Source: Rhodobacterales bacterium CG2_30_65_12 (GTDB lineage: Bacteria > Pseudomonadota > Alphaproteobacteria > Rhodobacterales > Rhodobacteraceae). From it: a stretch of 5,068 nt of DNA. Location of the stretch: the NCBI GenBank assembly GCA_001873585.1, contig MNZL01000014.1, positions 1 to 5,068 on the forward strand, written 5' to 3'. The translations under genes were made by a program, and so were the position numbers. Every line of letters starts with the position of its first letter. The stretch's first letter is position 1. Positions 1-5,068 of this stretch are shown here, in pieces. The notes beneath the pieces are model-generated. The model was not told where the DNA came from. It did no database searches and worked only from the letters and a program-made list of their open reading frames with translations.

Positions 1-28
1 GCAGTGATCACCGGGCAAAGCAGAAGCG

Positions 29-63
29 GCGTTAACCATTCTTAAACCAAGATCGCGTTAACC
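29..63. promoter_or_regulatory. Repeated TTAACC motifs upstream of comM (candidate CtrA-type site)
   Basis: The nine-base word GCGTTAACC occurs twice, at 29-37 and 55-63, 26 bases apart. A related CTTAAACC lies between them at 41-48. The first pair reads TTAA, six bases, TTAA (32-45). The alphaproteobacterial response regulator CtrA recognises TTAA-N7-TTAA, often with TTAACC half-sites, so this is close but one base short. The AT-rich block stands out in GC-rich DNA just before comM, as a regulator site would. No convincing -35/-10 pair was seen here. CtrA binding is an inference. Confidence 0.35.
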
Positions 64-84
64 CTGATCCGAAACAGGGATCGG
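64..84 (+). promoter_or_regulatory. Small hairpin overlapping the comM ribosome binding site
   Basis: Bases 64-70 pair with 78-84 (seven pairs, one of them G-U) around the seven-base loop GAAACAG. The 3' arm includes the first two bases of the GGAG Shine-Dalgarno sequence at 83-86, which sits five bases before the comM ATG. Folded, it could partly hide the ribosome binding site. The stem is short, so a functional role is only a possibility. Confidence 0.25.
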
Positions 85-91
85 AGATCTC

Positions 92-1606
92 ATGGTCGCG
101 CGCGCGCATACCGTGGCATTTGAAGGGGTCGAGGCGCGGCCGGTCGAGGTGCAATGCGCGCTGTCGTCGGGAATGCCAGGCTTTGCCATCGTCGGCCTGC
201 CCGACAAGGCAGTGAGCGAGGCCCGCGAACGGGTGCGCGCGGCGCTCTCGACCATGGCCATCGCGTTGCCGGCGCGCAAGATCACGATCAATCTCTCGCC
301 CGCCGATCTGCCCAAGGAAGGCTCGCATTTCGATCTGCCGATCGCACTGGCCCTGCTCGCGGCGATTGGCGCGATCCCCGAGGAAGAGGTGGCTGGCACC
401 GTCTCGCTGGGAGAGCTCTCGCTCGACGGCTCGCTGGTGGCGGTGAACGGCGCGCTCCCGGCGGCGATGACCGCCGCAGCACAGAACCGCGCCCTGATCG
501 TGCCCAAGGCCTGCGGCGCGGAAGCCGCCTGGGTCGGCGCCACACGGGTGCTCGCCGCGCCCACGCTGGCCGCCGTGATCCGTCACTTCACCGGCCAGGC
601 CCCGCTCGACCCCGCCGAACCGGGCGAGGTGCGCGAGGAAACCGGCGACCGCGACTTGCGCGATGTGAAGGGGCAGGAACGCGCCAAGCGGGCGCTTGAG
701 ATTGCCGCCGCAGGGCGGCATCACTTGCTAATGGTCGGCAGCCCCGGCTCCGGCAAGTCGATGCTCGCGGCGCGGTTGCCCTCGATCCTGCCGCCGCTTG
801 CGCCCGCCGAGGCGCTGGAAACCTCGATGATCCACTCTCTCGCGGGGCTCATTGCCGAGGGCGGCATCTCCCGCACCCGGCCGTTTCGCACCCCGCATCA
901 CACCGCCTCGATGGCGGCCATCGTCGGTGGCGGACGTGGCGCCAAGCCCGGCGAGGTGAGCCTTGCCCACAACGGCGTGCTGTTTCTCGACGAGTTGCCG
1001 GAGTTTCCCCGCCCGGTGCTCGAAACCCTGCGTCAGCCTGTCGAATCCGGCGAGGTGATGGTGGCGCGCGCCAACGCCCATGTGCGCTACCCCTGCCGCT
1101 TCATGCTGGTGGCAGCCGCGAACCCCTGCAAATGCGGCCATCTTGCCGATCCCGCCCGCGCCTGCGCCCGCGCGCCGGCCTGCGGCGAAGATTACCTCGG
1201 GCGCATTTCCGGCCCGCTGATGGACCGGTTCGATTTGCGCCTCGACGTGCCGCCGGTGGCCTTCACCGATCTCGAACTGCCCGATTCGGGCGACACGTCA
1301 TCGCAGGTTGCCGCCCGGGTGATCCACGCCCGCGCGGTGCAGGCGGCCCGGTTCGAGGGCAGCACGGCGCGGGCCAATGCCGATGCCGAGGGCGCGGTGC
1401 TCAACGCCGTCGCCACGCCCGATGCCGAGGGACGCGAGATGCTGCTCAAGGCCGCCGAGCGATTCGGTCTTTCGGCGCGCGGCTATCACCGGGTCTTGCG
1501 GGTGGCGCGCACGATCGCCGATCTCGCCGGGGAGCCCCAGGTGCGCCGCCCGCATGTGGCCGAAGCGCTGAGCTACCGCCTGCCCGCCTCGCTCACCTTG
1601 GCCTGA
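92..1606 (+). CDS. comM: ComM/YifB family Mg-chelatase-like AAA+ ATPase
   Basis: This 504-residue protein matches the usual length of the ComM/YifB family, cytoplasmic hexameric AAA+ ATPases. ComM of Vibrio is a helicase that drives branch migration during natural transformation. In Rhodobacter capsulatus a comM homologue is needed to receive gene-transfer-agent DNA. Residues 1-170 form the family's N-terminal domain, with the typical GMPGFAIVGLPDKAVSEARE at 27-46. The ATPase core follows: Walker A GSPGSGKS at 216-223, the TPHHTAS segment at 267-273, Walker B VLFLDE at 296-301, sensor-1 Asn344 and the RISGPLMDRFDL arginine-finger region at 371-382. Cysteines 346, 348, 358 and 364 form a cluster that could bind metal. 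The C-terminal domain has the sensor-2-like SARGYHRVLR at 461-470. The ATG has GGAG five bases upstream. The gene appears monocistronic, and its last 34 bases overlap the convergent hydrolase gene. Family assignment is firm; the role in DNA uptake here is inferred. Confidence 0.95.
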   Translation: MVARAHTVAFEGVEARPVEVQCALSSGMPGFAIVGLPDKAVSEARERVRAALSTMAIALPARKITINLSPADLPKEGSHFDLPIALALLAAIGAIPEEEVAGTVSLGELSLDGSLVAVNGALPAAMTAAAQNRALIVPKACGAEAAWVGATRVLAAPTLAAVIRHFTGQAPLDPAEPGEVREETGDRDLRDVKGQERAKRALEIAAAGRHHLLMVGSPGSGKSMLAARLPSILPPLAPAEALETSMIHSLAGLIAEGGISRTRPFRTPHHTASMAAIVGGGRGAKPGEVSLAHNGVLFLDELPEFPRPVLETLRQPVESGEVMVARANAHVRYPCRFMLVAAANPCKCGHLADPARACARAPACGEDYLGRISGPLMDRFDLRLDVPPVAFTDLELPDSGDTSSQVAARVIHARAVQAARFEGSTARANADAEGAVLNAVATPDAEGREMLLKAAERFGLSARGYHRVLRVARTIADLAGEPQVRRPHVAEALSYRLPASLTLA

Positions 1607-2520
1607 TCGCCGTCGAAACGCGCATTGACGAAGGCGGCGGCGCGTTTGAGCCCCTCTCGCGCCTCGGGGATAAACCCGTCGAACAGCACCCAGACATGCG
1701 GCGCGTCGGGCCAGGAATCGAGCGTCACCACAGCACCGGCAGCGCGCAGCTTTGCGGCCATGCGCCGGCTGTCGTCGGCAAGGATTTCCGTCTCGGAAAA
1801 TTGCAAAAACACCGGCGGTGGCGCGGCGAAGTCGGCCAGGAGCGGCGAGGCCCGGGGATCGTCTGGCGCCGCACCGCCCAAGTAGAACCGCACCAGGTCG
1901 CCACGACGCGCGGCCGGCAAGAGCCGATCCGAGCCCTCGTTCGCCCGGATCGACGCACCGGAAAAGGTGAGATCTGTCACCGGAGAGAAGGCGTAGAGCC
2001 CCGCCGGGCGGATGCCCTCGGAAAGCAGCGCGGCGAGCAGACCGAGCGCGAGATTGCCGCCGGCACTGTCGCCGCCGATCACCACATCTTCGGGCTGGTA
2101 TCCGCGCGCGATGAGCCCGTCCCAGGCAGAGCGCGCATCGCGCACCGCCGCTGGGAAAGGGTGCTCGGGCGCGAGCCGGTAGTCCGGCGCGATCACCTCG
2201 CAGCCGGTGAGCCGGGCGAGCCGCGCCAACATCCTGGCAAATCCAGGCGGGTGCCCGGCAATGAAGGCGCCGCCGTGCAAGTGCAGCACCACCTTTCGCA
2301 GCCGCACCGGGTGCGAGCCGGGCCGGTTCGAGACGATCAGCGCGGGCAAGCCCGGCGCGAGCTCGGTTTCGCGCAGAAGGCTGAAGGGAGCTGGTTGCAG
2401 GAGCCGCCGACCGACCCGATCGAACGGGCGACGCAGCAATGCCGGGTCGACCACCCGGGCAATCAGTGGCCGTGCGAAGGTGCGCAGCGCCACGTTCAGC
2501 AGCCGCAGCCGCAGGCTCAT
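1573..2520 (-). CDS. Alpha/beta hydrolase, hormone-sensitive-lipase (HSL) type esterase
   Basis: This 315-residue enzyme belongs to the HSL-like (alpha/beta-hydrolase fold 3) esterases, which cleave carboxylic esters. The oxyanion-hole motif HGGAF is at 82-86 and the YRLAPEHPFPAA signature at 114-125. The nucleophile elbow GDSAGG is at 150-155, with Ser152 catalytic. The likely acid is Glu245 in SETEILADDS (242-251), where many relatives have Asp. The likely base is His275 in PHVW. No signal peptide is evident, although residues 1-30 are basic and hydrophobic and may form a lid or cap. Its ATG overlaps the gshB stop codon (ATGA, 2517-2520), and the best Shine-Dalgarno-like sequence, GAGG, is ten bases away, so translational coupling to gshB is likely. 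The stop lies inside the 3' end of convergent comM. The substrate cannot be told from sequence; a link to glutathione metabolism is suggested only by position. Confidence 0.9.
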   Translation of the reverse strand: MSLRLRLLNVALRTFARPLIARVVDPALLRRPFDRVGRRLLQPAPFSLLRETELAPGLPALIVSNRPGSHPVRLRKVVLHLHGGAFIAGHPPGFARMLARLARLTGCEVIAPDYRLAPEHPFPAAVRDARSAWDGLIARGYQPEDVVIGGDSAGGNLALGLLAALLSEGIRPAGLYAFSPVTDLTFSGASIRANEGSDRLLPAARRGDLVRFYLGGAAPDDPRASPLLADFAAPPPVFLQFSETEILADDSRRMAAKLRAAGAVVTLDSWPDAPHVWVLFDGFIPEAREGLKRAAAFVNARFDGDQAKVSEAGRR

Positions 2521-3458
2521 GCCCGCCGCGCCTCGATCGCCTCCCAGATTTTCGCCGCCACGTTGGAGCCGTCGAACCGCTCAAGTTCCTGAATGCCGGT
2601 GGGCGAGGTTACATTGATCTCGGTAAGCCAGTCGCCGATCACGTCGATACCGACAAAGATCTGGCCTTTCTCGCGCAACAGCGGCCCGATTGCGGCGCAG
2701 ATAGCAAGGTCTCGCTCGGTGAGGCCAACCTTTTCGGGCCGCCCGCCCGCATGCATGTTGGAGCGGGTTTCGCCGGCAGCAGGCACGCGGTTGATCGCGC
2801 CCACCGGCTCACCATTGACGAGAATGATCCGCTTGTCGCCCGCCTCGACGGCGGGCAAGAACTTTTGCGCGATCAGCGGCTCGCGGTTCATTCCAGTGAA
2901 AAGCTCGTGCAGAGAGGCAAGGTTACGGTCGTTCGGATCGAGCCGGAACACTCCCGCGCCACCGTTGCCGTAGAGCGGCTTGAGGATGATGTCGCCGTGC
3001 CTGTGCTTGAAGTCCCGCAACGTGGCGAGATCGCGCGCGATCATCGTCGGTGGTGTCAGCTCGGGGAATTGCAGCACCAAGAGCTTCTCGGGGTAATTGC
3101 GCACCCAGAACGGATCGTTCACCACCAGCGTGGCCGGGTGGATCATGTCGAGCAGGTGGGTTGTGGTGATATAGCCCATGTCAAACGGAGGATCTTGCCG
3201 TAGCCAGATCACGTCCCAATCAGCAAGGTCGATATCCTGCTCCGCGCCGAGGGTGAAATGGTTGCCGTATTCGCGGCGCACCGTGAGCGGCCAGCCATGC
3301 GCCATCACGCGGCCCTCACGGTAGGACAGCTGATCGGGTGTGTAGTAGAACAAAGTATGCCCCCGCTTCTGCGCTTCCTCGGCAATGCGAAAGGTAGAAT
3401 CGGCGTCGATGTTGATCGGCGCGATCGGGTCCATCTGGATGGCGACTTTGAGGCTCAT
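2517..3458 (-). CDS. gshB: Glutathione synthetase
   Basis: GshB joins gamma-glutamylcysteine and glycine using ATP to form glutathione, the second and last step of the pathway, in the cytoplasm. The 313 residues match the roughly 315 of the E. coli enzyme. The N-terminal domain begins LKVAIQMDPI. The substrate-domain motif WLRQDPPFDMGY lies at 85-96, and VVNDPFWVRNYPEKL at 112-126. The ATP-grasp domain shows ILKPLYGNGGAGVFR (158-172), with ATP-binding Lys160 and a glycine-rich loop. It also has GDKRI (207-211) and EINVTSPTGIQE (280-291), whose Glu280 and Asn282 fit the Mg-binding positions. The ATG is preceded by GGGAG with six bases between. The gene lies 75 bases after yraN and overlaps the following hydrolase by four bases. 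All key motifs are intact, and the identification is firm. Confidence 0.97.
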   Translation of the reverse strand: MSLKVAIQMDPIAPINIDADSTFRIAEEAQKRGHTLFYYTPDQLSYREGRVMAHGWPLTVRREYGNHFTLGAEQDIDLADWDVIWLRQDPPFDMGYITTTHLLDMIHPATLVVNDPFWVRNYPEKLLVLQFPELTPPTMIARDLATLRDFKHRHGDIILKPLYGNGGAGVFRLDPNDRNLASLHELFTGMNREPLIAQKFLPAVEAGDKRIILVNGEPVGAINRVPAAGETRSNMHAGGRPEKVGLTERDLAICAAIGPLLREKGQIFVGIDVIGDWLTEINVTSPTGIQELERFDGSNVAAKIWEAIEARRA

Positions 3459-3533
3459 GGCGTGCTCCCGGCTTTTCTCACTACATGGCGCGCGTCGCCG
3501 CCAAGGGCAATGGGGGCACCTGCCGCGCCAGCC
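3459..3533 (-). other. 75-base spacer between yraN and gshB
   Basis: This GC-rich spacer holds the gshB Shine-Dalgarno sequence GGGAG (3465-3469). No intrinsic terminator is visible: a TGGCGCG/CGCGCCA inverted repeat has a loop of more than 30 bases and no T-run after it. No clear -35/-10 pair for a separate gshB promoter was seen either. Read-through from rsmI-yraN into gshB is therefore the simplest reading. Confidence 0.5.
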
Positions 3534-3902
3534 TCAGGCCCAGTAATTCTCCATGATTTTCATCCGCCCGGCAGCGTCGACCAGCGCCACATCGAAGCGC
3601 ACATCGGTAAGCTGCCCGCGCGGTTCGCCGGCCACGAATTCCGACACCGCGCCATAGATACGCTCAAGCTGCACCCGGGTGATGCGCGCCGCCGCGCGGG
3701 CAAAATCGCGCGCTTTCTTCACCTCGACGATGATCAGCCCGTCGCCATCGCGCAACACCAGATCAATCTCGCCGTGCGAGCCGCGCCAGCGCCGTGCGGC
3801 CAACCGGTGGCCCCGGCGAGCATACTCCGCTTCCACCGAGTCTTCCGCCGCGAGCCCCGCGAGGTATGACATCCTGCCACTGATCTGCTTTTTTCCGCTC
3901 AT
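3534..3902 (-). CDS. yraN: YraN family protein (UPF0102), endonuclease-like fold
   Basis: This small 122-residue protein is of the widespread UPF0102/YraN family, whose fold resembles Holliday-junction resolvases and restriction-type nucleases. Its cellular role is not settled. The PD-(D/E)XK-like core is visible: GEIDLVLRD at 44-52, with Asp47, followed by IIVEVKKA at 57-64, with Glu60 and Lys62. The N-terminal GLAAED segment (16-21) and VRFDVALVD (101-109) also fit the family. The open frame runs upstream to 4172, but that part lies antiphase inside rsmI and has no YraN similarity. The ATG at 3902 is chosen because it overlaps the rsmI stop as ATGA, has GGAG eight bases upstream (3911-3914) and gives the usual family length. 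In E. coli yraN follows lpoA, whereas here it follows rsmI and lpoA is transcribed away. Family assignment is strong; function is unknown. Confidence 0.9.
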   Translation of the reverse strand: MSGKKQISGRMSYLAGLAAEDSVEAEYARRGHRLAARRWRGSHGEIDLVLRDGDGLIIVEVKKARDFARAAARITRVQLERIYGAVSEFVAGEPRGQLTDVRFDVALVDAAGRMKIMENYWA

Positions 3903-4756
3903 CCGTTCTTCTCCAACTCCAGCGCCGCTTGGTAGACCTTGCGGCGCGGCAATCCGTAGGCTTCCGCCACCTCGGCGGCGGCATCCTTGAGGCTCATCCG
4001 GGCCATCGCGCTGCGCAGTGCCTCCTCCATCGTCTCCTCGGTCACCGACAACGTGCCCCGGTCGACCAGCACCACGATCTCGCCTTTCAACTCGCGCTCC
4101 GCCACGATGGCCGCCAGAGCCCCGAGAGACCCACGCAACACCTCCTCGAATTTCTTTGTAAGCTCCCGGCACAGCGCCGCCTCTCGCTCTTCTCCGAGAC
4201 TGTGCACCATATCCTCTAACAATTCCCTAACACGCCTCGGGCTTTCGTAGATGATGAGCGTAGCCGGCACCGGGGCAAGGTCTTCGAGCCAGCGCCGCCG
4301 CGCGCCCTGCTGGCTCGGCGCGAAGCCGGCGAACAGGAACCGGTCCGACGGCAGCCCGGACAGGCTGAGCGCCGCGAGCACGGCCGAGGGCCCCGGCGCC
4401 GCCGTCACCAGAAAGCCCGCCGCGCCCGCCTCGCGCGCGAGCGCATAGCCCGGATCCGATACCAAGGGTGTGCCGGCCTCGCTCACGTAGGCCACCGACC
4501 GGCCTTCGCCGATCAGCTTCAGGATCCCGGCCCGCCCGTGGGCACCGGAGTGATCGTGATAGGCGATGAGCGGACGATTGCCGGTCTTTATGCCATGGAT
4601 CTCCATCAATTTGCGCGCGGTGCGCGTGTCTTCCGCCGCGATCACGTCGGCGCTGGCGAGGATATCGAGCGCCCGCAGGGTGATATCGCGCGCATTGCCA
4701 ATCGGCGTGGCAACGAGGTAGAGCCCGGCGGGCAGATGTGTGGGAGCGGGTTTCAA
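3899..4756 (-). CDS. rsmI: 16S rRNA (cytidine(1402)-2'-O)-methyltransferase RsmI
   Basis: RsmI transfers a methyl group from S-adenosylmethionine to the 2'-OH of C1402 in the decoding centre of 16S rRNA. It works with RsmH, which methylates N4 of the same base. The 285 residues match the family. Its tetrapyrrole-methylase fold is shown by LYLVATPIGN (12-21), AEDTR (41-45), AYVSEAGTPLVSDPG (89-103), PGPSA (121-125), IIYESPRRV (168-176), CRELTKKFEEVLRG (196-209) and KGEIVVLV (224-231). The C-terminal RsmI helical domain covers about 250-285 (LKDAAAEVAEAYGLPRRKVY). The start is a TTG: two in-frame TAA codons lie just upstream, no ATG or GTG lies between, and the first conserved strand begins only about ten residues in. 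A weak AGG sits seven bases before it. It is the first gene of the minus-strand cluster, overlaps yraN by four bases, and diverges from the lpoA-like gene. Confidence 0.96.
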   Translation of the reverse strand: MKPAPTHLPAGLYLVATPIGNARDITLRALDILASADVIAAEDTRTARKLMEIHGIKTGNRPLIAYHDHSGAHGRAGILKLIGEGRSVAYVSEAGTPLVSDPGYALAREAGAAGFLVTAAPGPSAVLAALSLSGLPSDRFLFAGFAPSQQGARRRWLEDLAPVPATLIIYESPRRVRELLEDMVHSLGEEREAALCRELTKKFEEVLRGSLGALAAIVAERELKGEIVVLVDRGTLSVTEETMEEALRSAMARMSLKDAAAEVAEAYGLPRRKVYQAALELEKNG

Positions 4757-4759
4757 GGC

Positions 4760-4787
4760 TGGACCTGTCTGACGTTCGGTTTATTAT
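4760..4787 (+). promoter_or_regulatory. Candidate promoter for the LpoA-like lipoprotein gene
   Basis: TGGACC (4760-4765, four of six consensus bases) and TATTAT (4782-4787, five of six) are separated by 16 bases. Transcription would start near 4794, giving a leader of about 58 bases that includes the hairpin at 4802-4829. This is the only AT-rich patch in the gap between the divergent genes. It is a match by eye to the sigma-70 consensus and is unproven. Confidence 0.35.
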
Positions 4788-4811
4788 GAACCTGACCGGG
4801 GGCCGAGTCAT
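4783..4811 (-). promoter_or_regulatory. Candidate promoter for the rsmI-yraN-gshB-hydrolase cluster
   Basis: Read on the minus strand, ATGACT (4811-4806, four of six bases of TTGACA) is followed after 17 bases by CATAAT (4788-4783, five of six of TATAAT). Transcription would start near 4776, about 20 bases before the rsmI TTG. The -10 element nearly coincides with that proposed for the opposite gene. This is a match by eye only. Confidence 0.35.
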
Positions 4812-4829
4812 GGGGCGACCCGTCTCGGC
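4802..4829 (+). promoter_or_regulatory. GNRA-capped hairpin in the leader of the lipoprotein gene
   Basis: GCCGAG (4802-4807) pairs with CTCGGC (4824-4829). After a two-base bulge (4808-4809), bases 4810-4814 pair with 4819-4823 (one G-U). They close on the tetraloop GCGA (4815-4818). In total there are 11 pairs. It ends 11 bases before the AGGA ribosome binding site (4841-4844). No T-run follows on either strand, so it is not an ordinary intrinsic terminator. It also covers the candidate -35 of rsmI, so it could be a DNA operator instead of an RNA element. Confidence 0.4.
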
Positions 4830-4852
4830 AAGGATTGAGAAGGAATAGTGAC

Positions 4853-5068
4853 ATGTTTGCGTTTTTGCGCGGCGCCCGCAAGCTCTCGGGCGCGATCATC
4901 GCGGTTCTGTCGCTGGCTTGGCTGACCGCCTGTGGCGACGGCTTCGGCATCACGGCGGGCGGACCGCAGATTGACACTTCGCGCCCGGTTCCCGTGGCCC
5001 TGCTGGTGCCGCGCGGCGGCGGCAACGCCGCCGACGACGCACTTGCCGTATCGCTCGAAAACGCCGCC
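4853..5068 (+). CDS. LpoA-like penicillin-binding protein activator lipoprotein (partial, 5' end)
   Basis: Only the first 72 residues are present; the gene runs off the right edge. They show a lipoprotein signal peptide: basic start (Arg6, Arg9, Lys10), hydrophobic stretch about 13-24, and lipobox LTAC with Cys27 as the lipidated residue. Gly28 follows, and the absence of Asp there fits sorting to the outer membrane. A low-complexity linker leads to RPVPVALLVPRGG (44-56). This resembles the first strand of the periplasmic-binding-protein-like domain of LpoA, which activates the peptidoglycan synthase PBP1A in E. coli. Position supports this: lpoA lies next to and diverges from rsmI in E. coli too. 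The ATG has AGGA eight bases upstream (4841-4844). Lipoprotein status is strong; the LpoA-like assignment rests on the short N-terminus and context. Another periplasmic-binding-like lipoprotein is the alternative. Confidence 0.75.
   Translation, partial: MFAFLRGARKLSGAIIAVLSLAWLTACGDGFGITAGGPQIDTSRPVPVALLVPRGGGNAADDALAVSLENAA

Noticed and set aside
1529..1538. GGGGAGCCCC palindrome near the comM 3' end as a terminator
   Set aside because: The loop is two bases, no T-run follows, and it lies 70 bases inside the coding region.
1298..2584. Long minus-strand open frame of 428 codons
   Set aside because: It is a different frame over the clearly real hydrolase and the 3' end of comM. It has no family motifs; the hydrolase frame carries the full catalytic triad.
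1132..2592. Long plus-strand open frame of 486 codons
   Set aside because: It runs antisense through the hydrolase gene and out of frame through comM. Its translation is Arg/Pro-rich with no recognisable motif, typical of a shadow frame in GC-rich DNA.
3459..3533. Terminator or separate promoter between yraN and gshB
   Set aside because: The only inverted repeat has a loop over 30 bases and no T-run. The best -35-like words (TTGCCC, TTGGCG) lack a credible -10 at proper spacing.
3534..4172. Longer 212-residue version of YraN
   Set aside because: The extra N-terminal 90 residues overlap rsmI in another frame and lack YraN similarity. The ATG at 3902 has a good ribosome binding site and gives the normal family length.
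4753..5025. Minus-strand 90-codon frame across the intergenic region and lipoprotein gene
   Set aside because: It opposes the lipoprotein signal sequence, has no motif, and would start inside that gene.
1..5068. A novel defence, mobile or biosynthetic system
   Set aside because: Every coding stretch matches a known housekeeping or common family, intergenic gaps are short, and no repeats, integrase or atypical composition were seen.

Overview
The window is GC-rich, dense chromosomal DNA from a proteobacterium. The best fit is an alphaproteobacterium of the Rhodobacteraceae/roseobacter type. This is inferred from protein character, base composition and the rsmI-yraN-gshB gene order with an LpoA-like gene diverging from it; no search was run. 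No mobile element, CRISPR array, tRNA or rRNA gene is visible. No gap between genes exceeds 100 bases.

Layout. At the left, on the plus strand, is a complete comM/yifB gene (92-1606) encoding a Mg-chelatase-like AAA+ ATPase. Its short upstream region carries repeated TTAACC motifs and a small hairpin that reaches into the ribosome binding site. Converging on it is a four-gene minus-strand cluster, probably one operon read from right to left: rsmI (3899-4756), yraN (3534-3902), gshB (2517-3458) and an alpha/beta hydrolase (1573-2520). rsmI/yraN and gshB/hydrolase each share a 4-base ATGA stop/start overlap. yraN and gshB are 75 bases apart. The hydrolase and comM overlap tail to tail by 34 bases. 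At the right edge an LpoA-like lipoprotein gene starts on the plus strand at 4853 and runs off the window. The 96-base gap between it and rsmI holds a candidate divergent promoter and a strong hairpin.

Function. RsmI 2'-O-methylates C1402 of 16S rRNA. YraN is a nuclease-fold protein of unsettled role. GshB makes glutathione. The hydrolase is an HSL-type esterase of unknown substrate. The lipoprotein resembles activators of penicillin-binding proteins. ComM is a branch-migration helicase of natural transformation; in Rhodobacter capsulatus it is needed to receive DNA from gene transfer agents. The genes are mostly housekeeping and do not form one pathway.

I found no convincing undescribed system. 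The items most worth a second look are regulatory: CtrA-like motifs before comM, a possible shared -10 element between rsmI and the lipoprotein gene, and a GNRA-capped hairpin in the lipoprotein leader.
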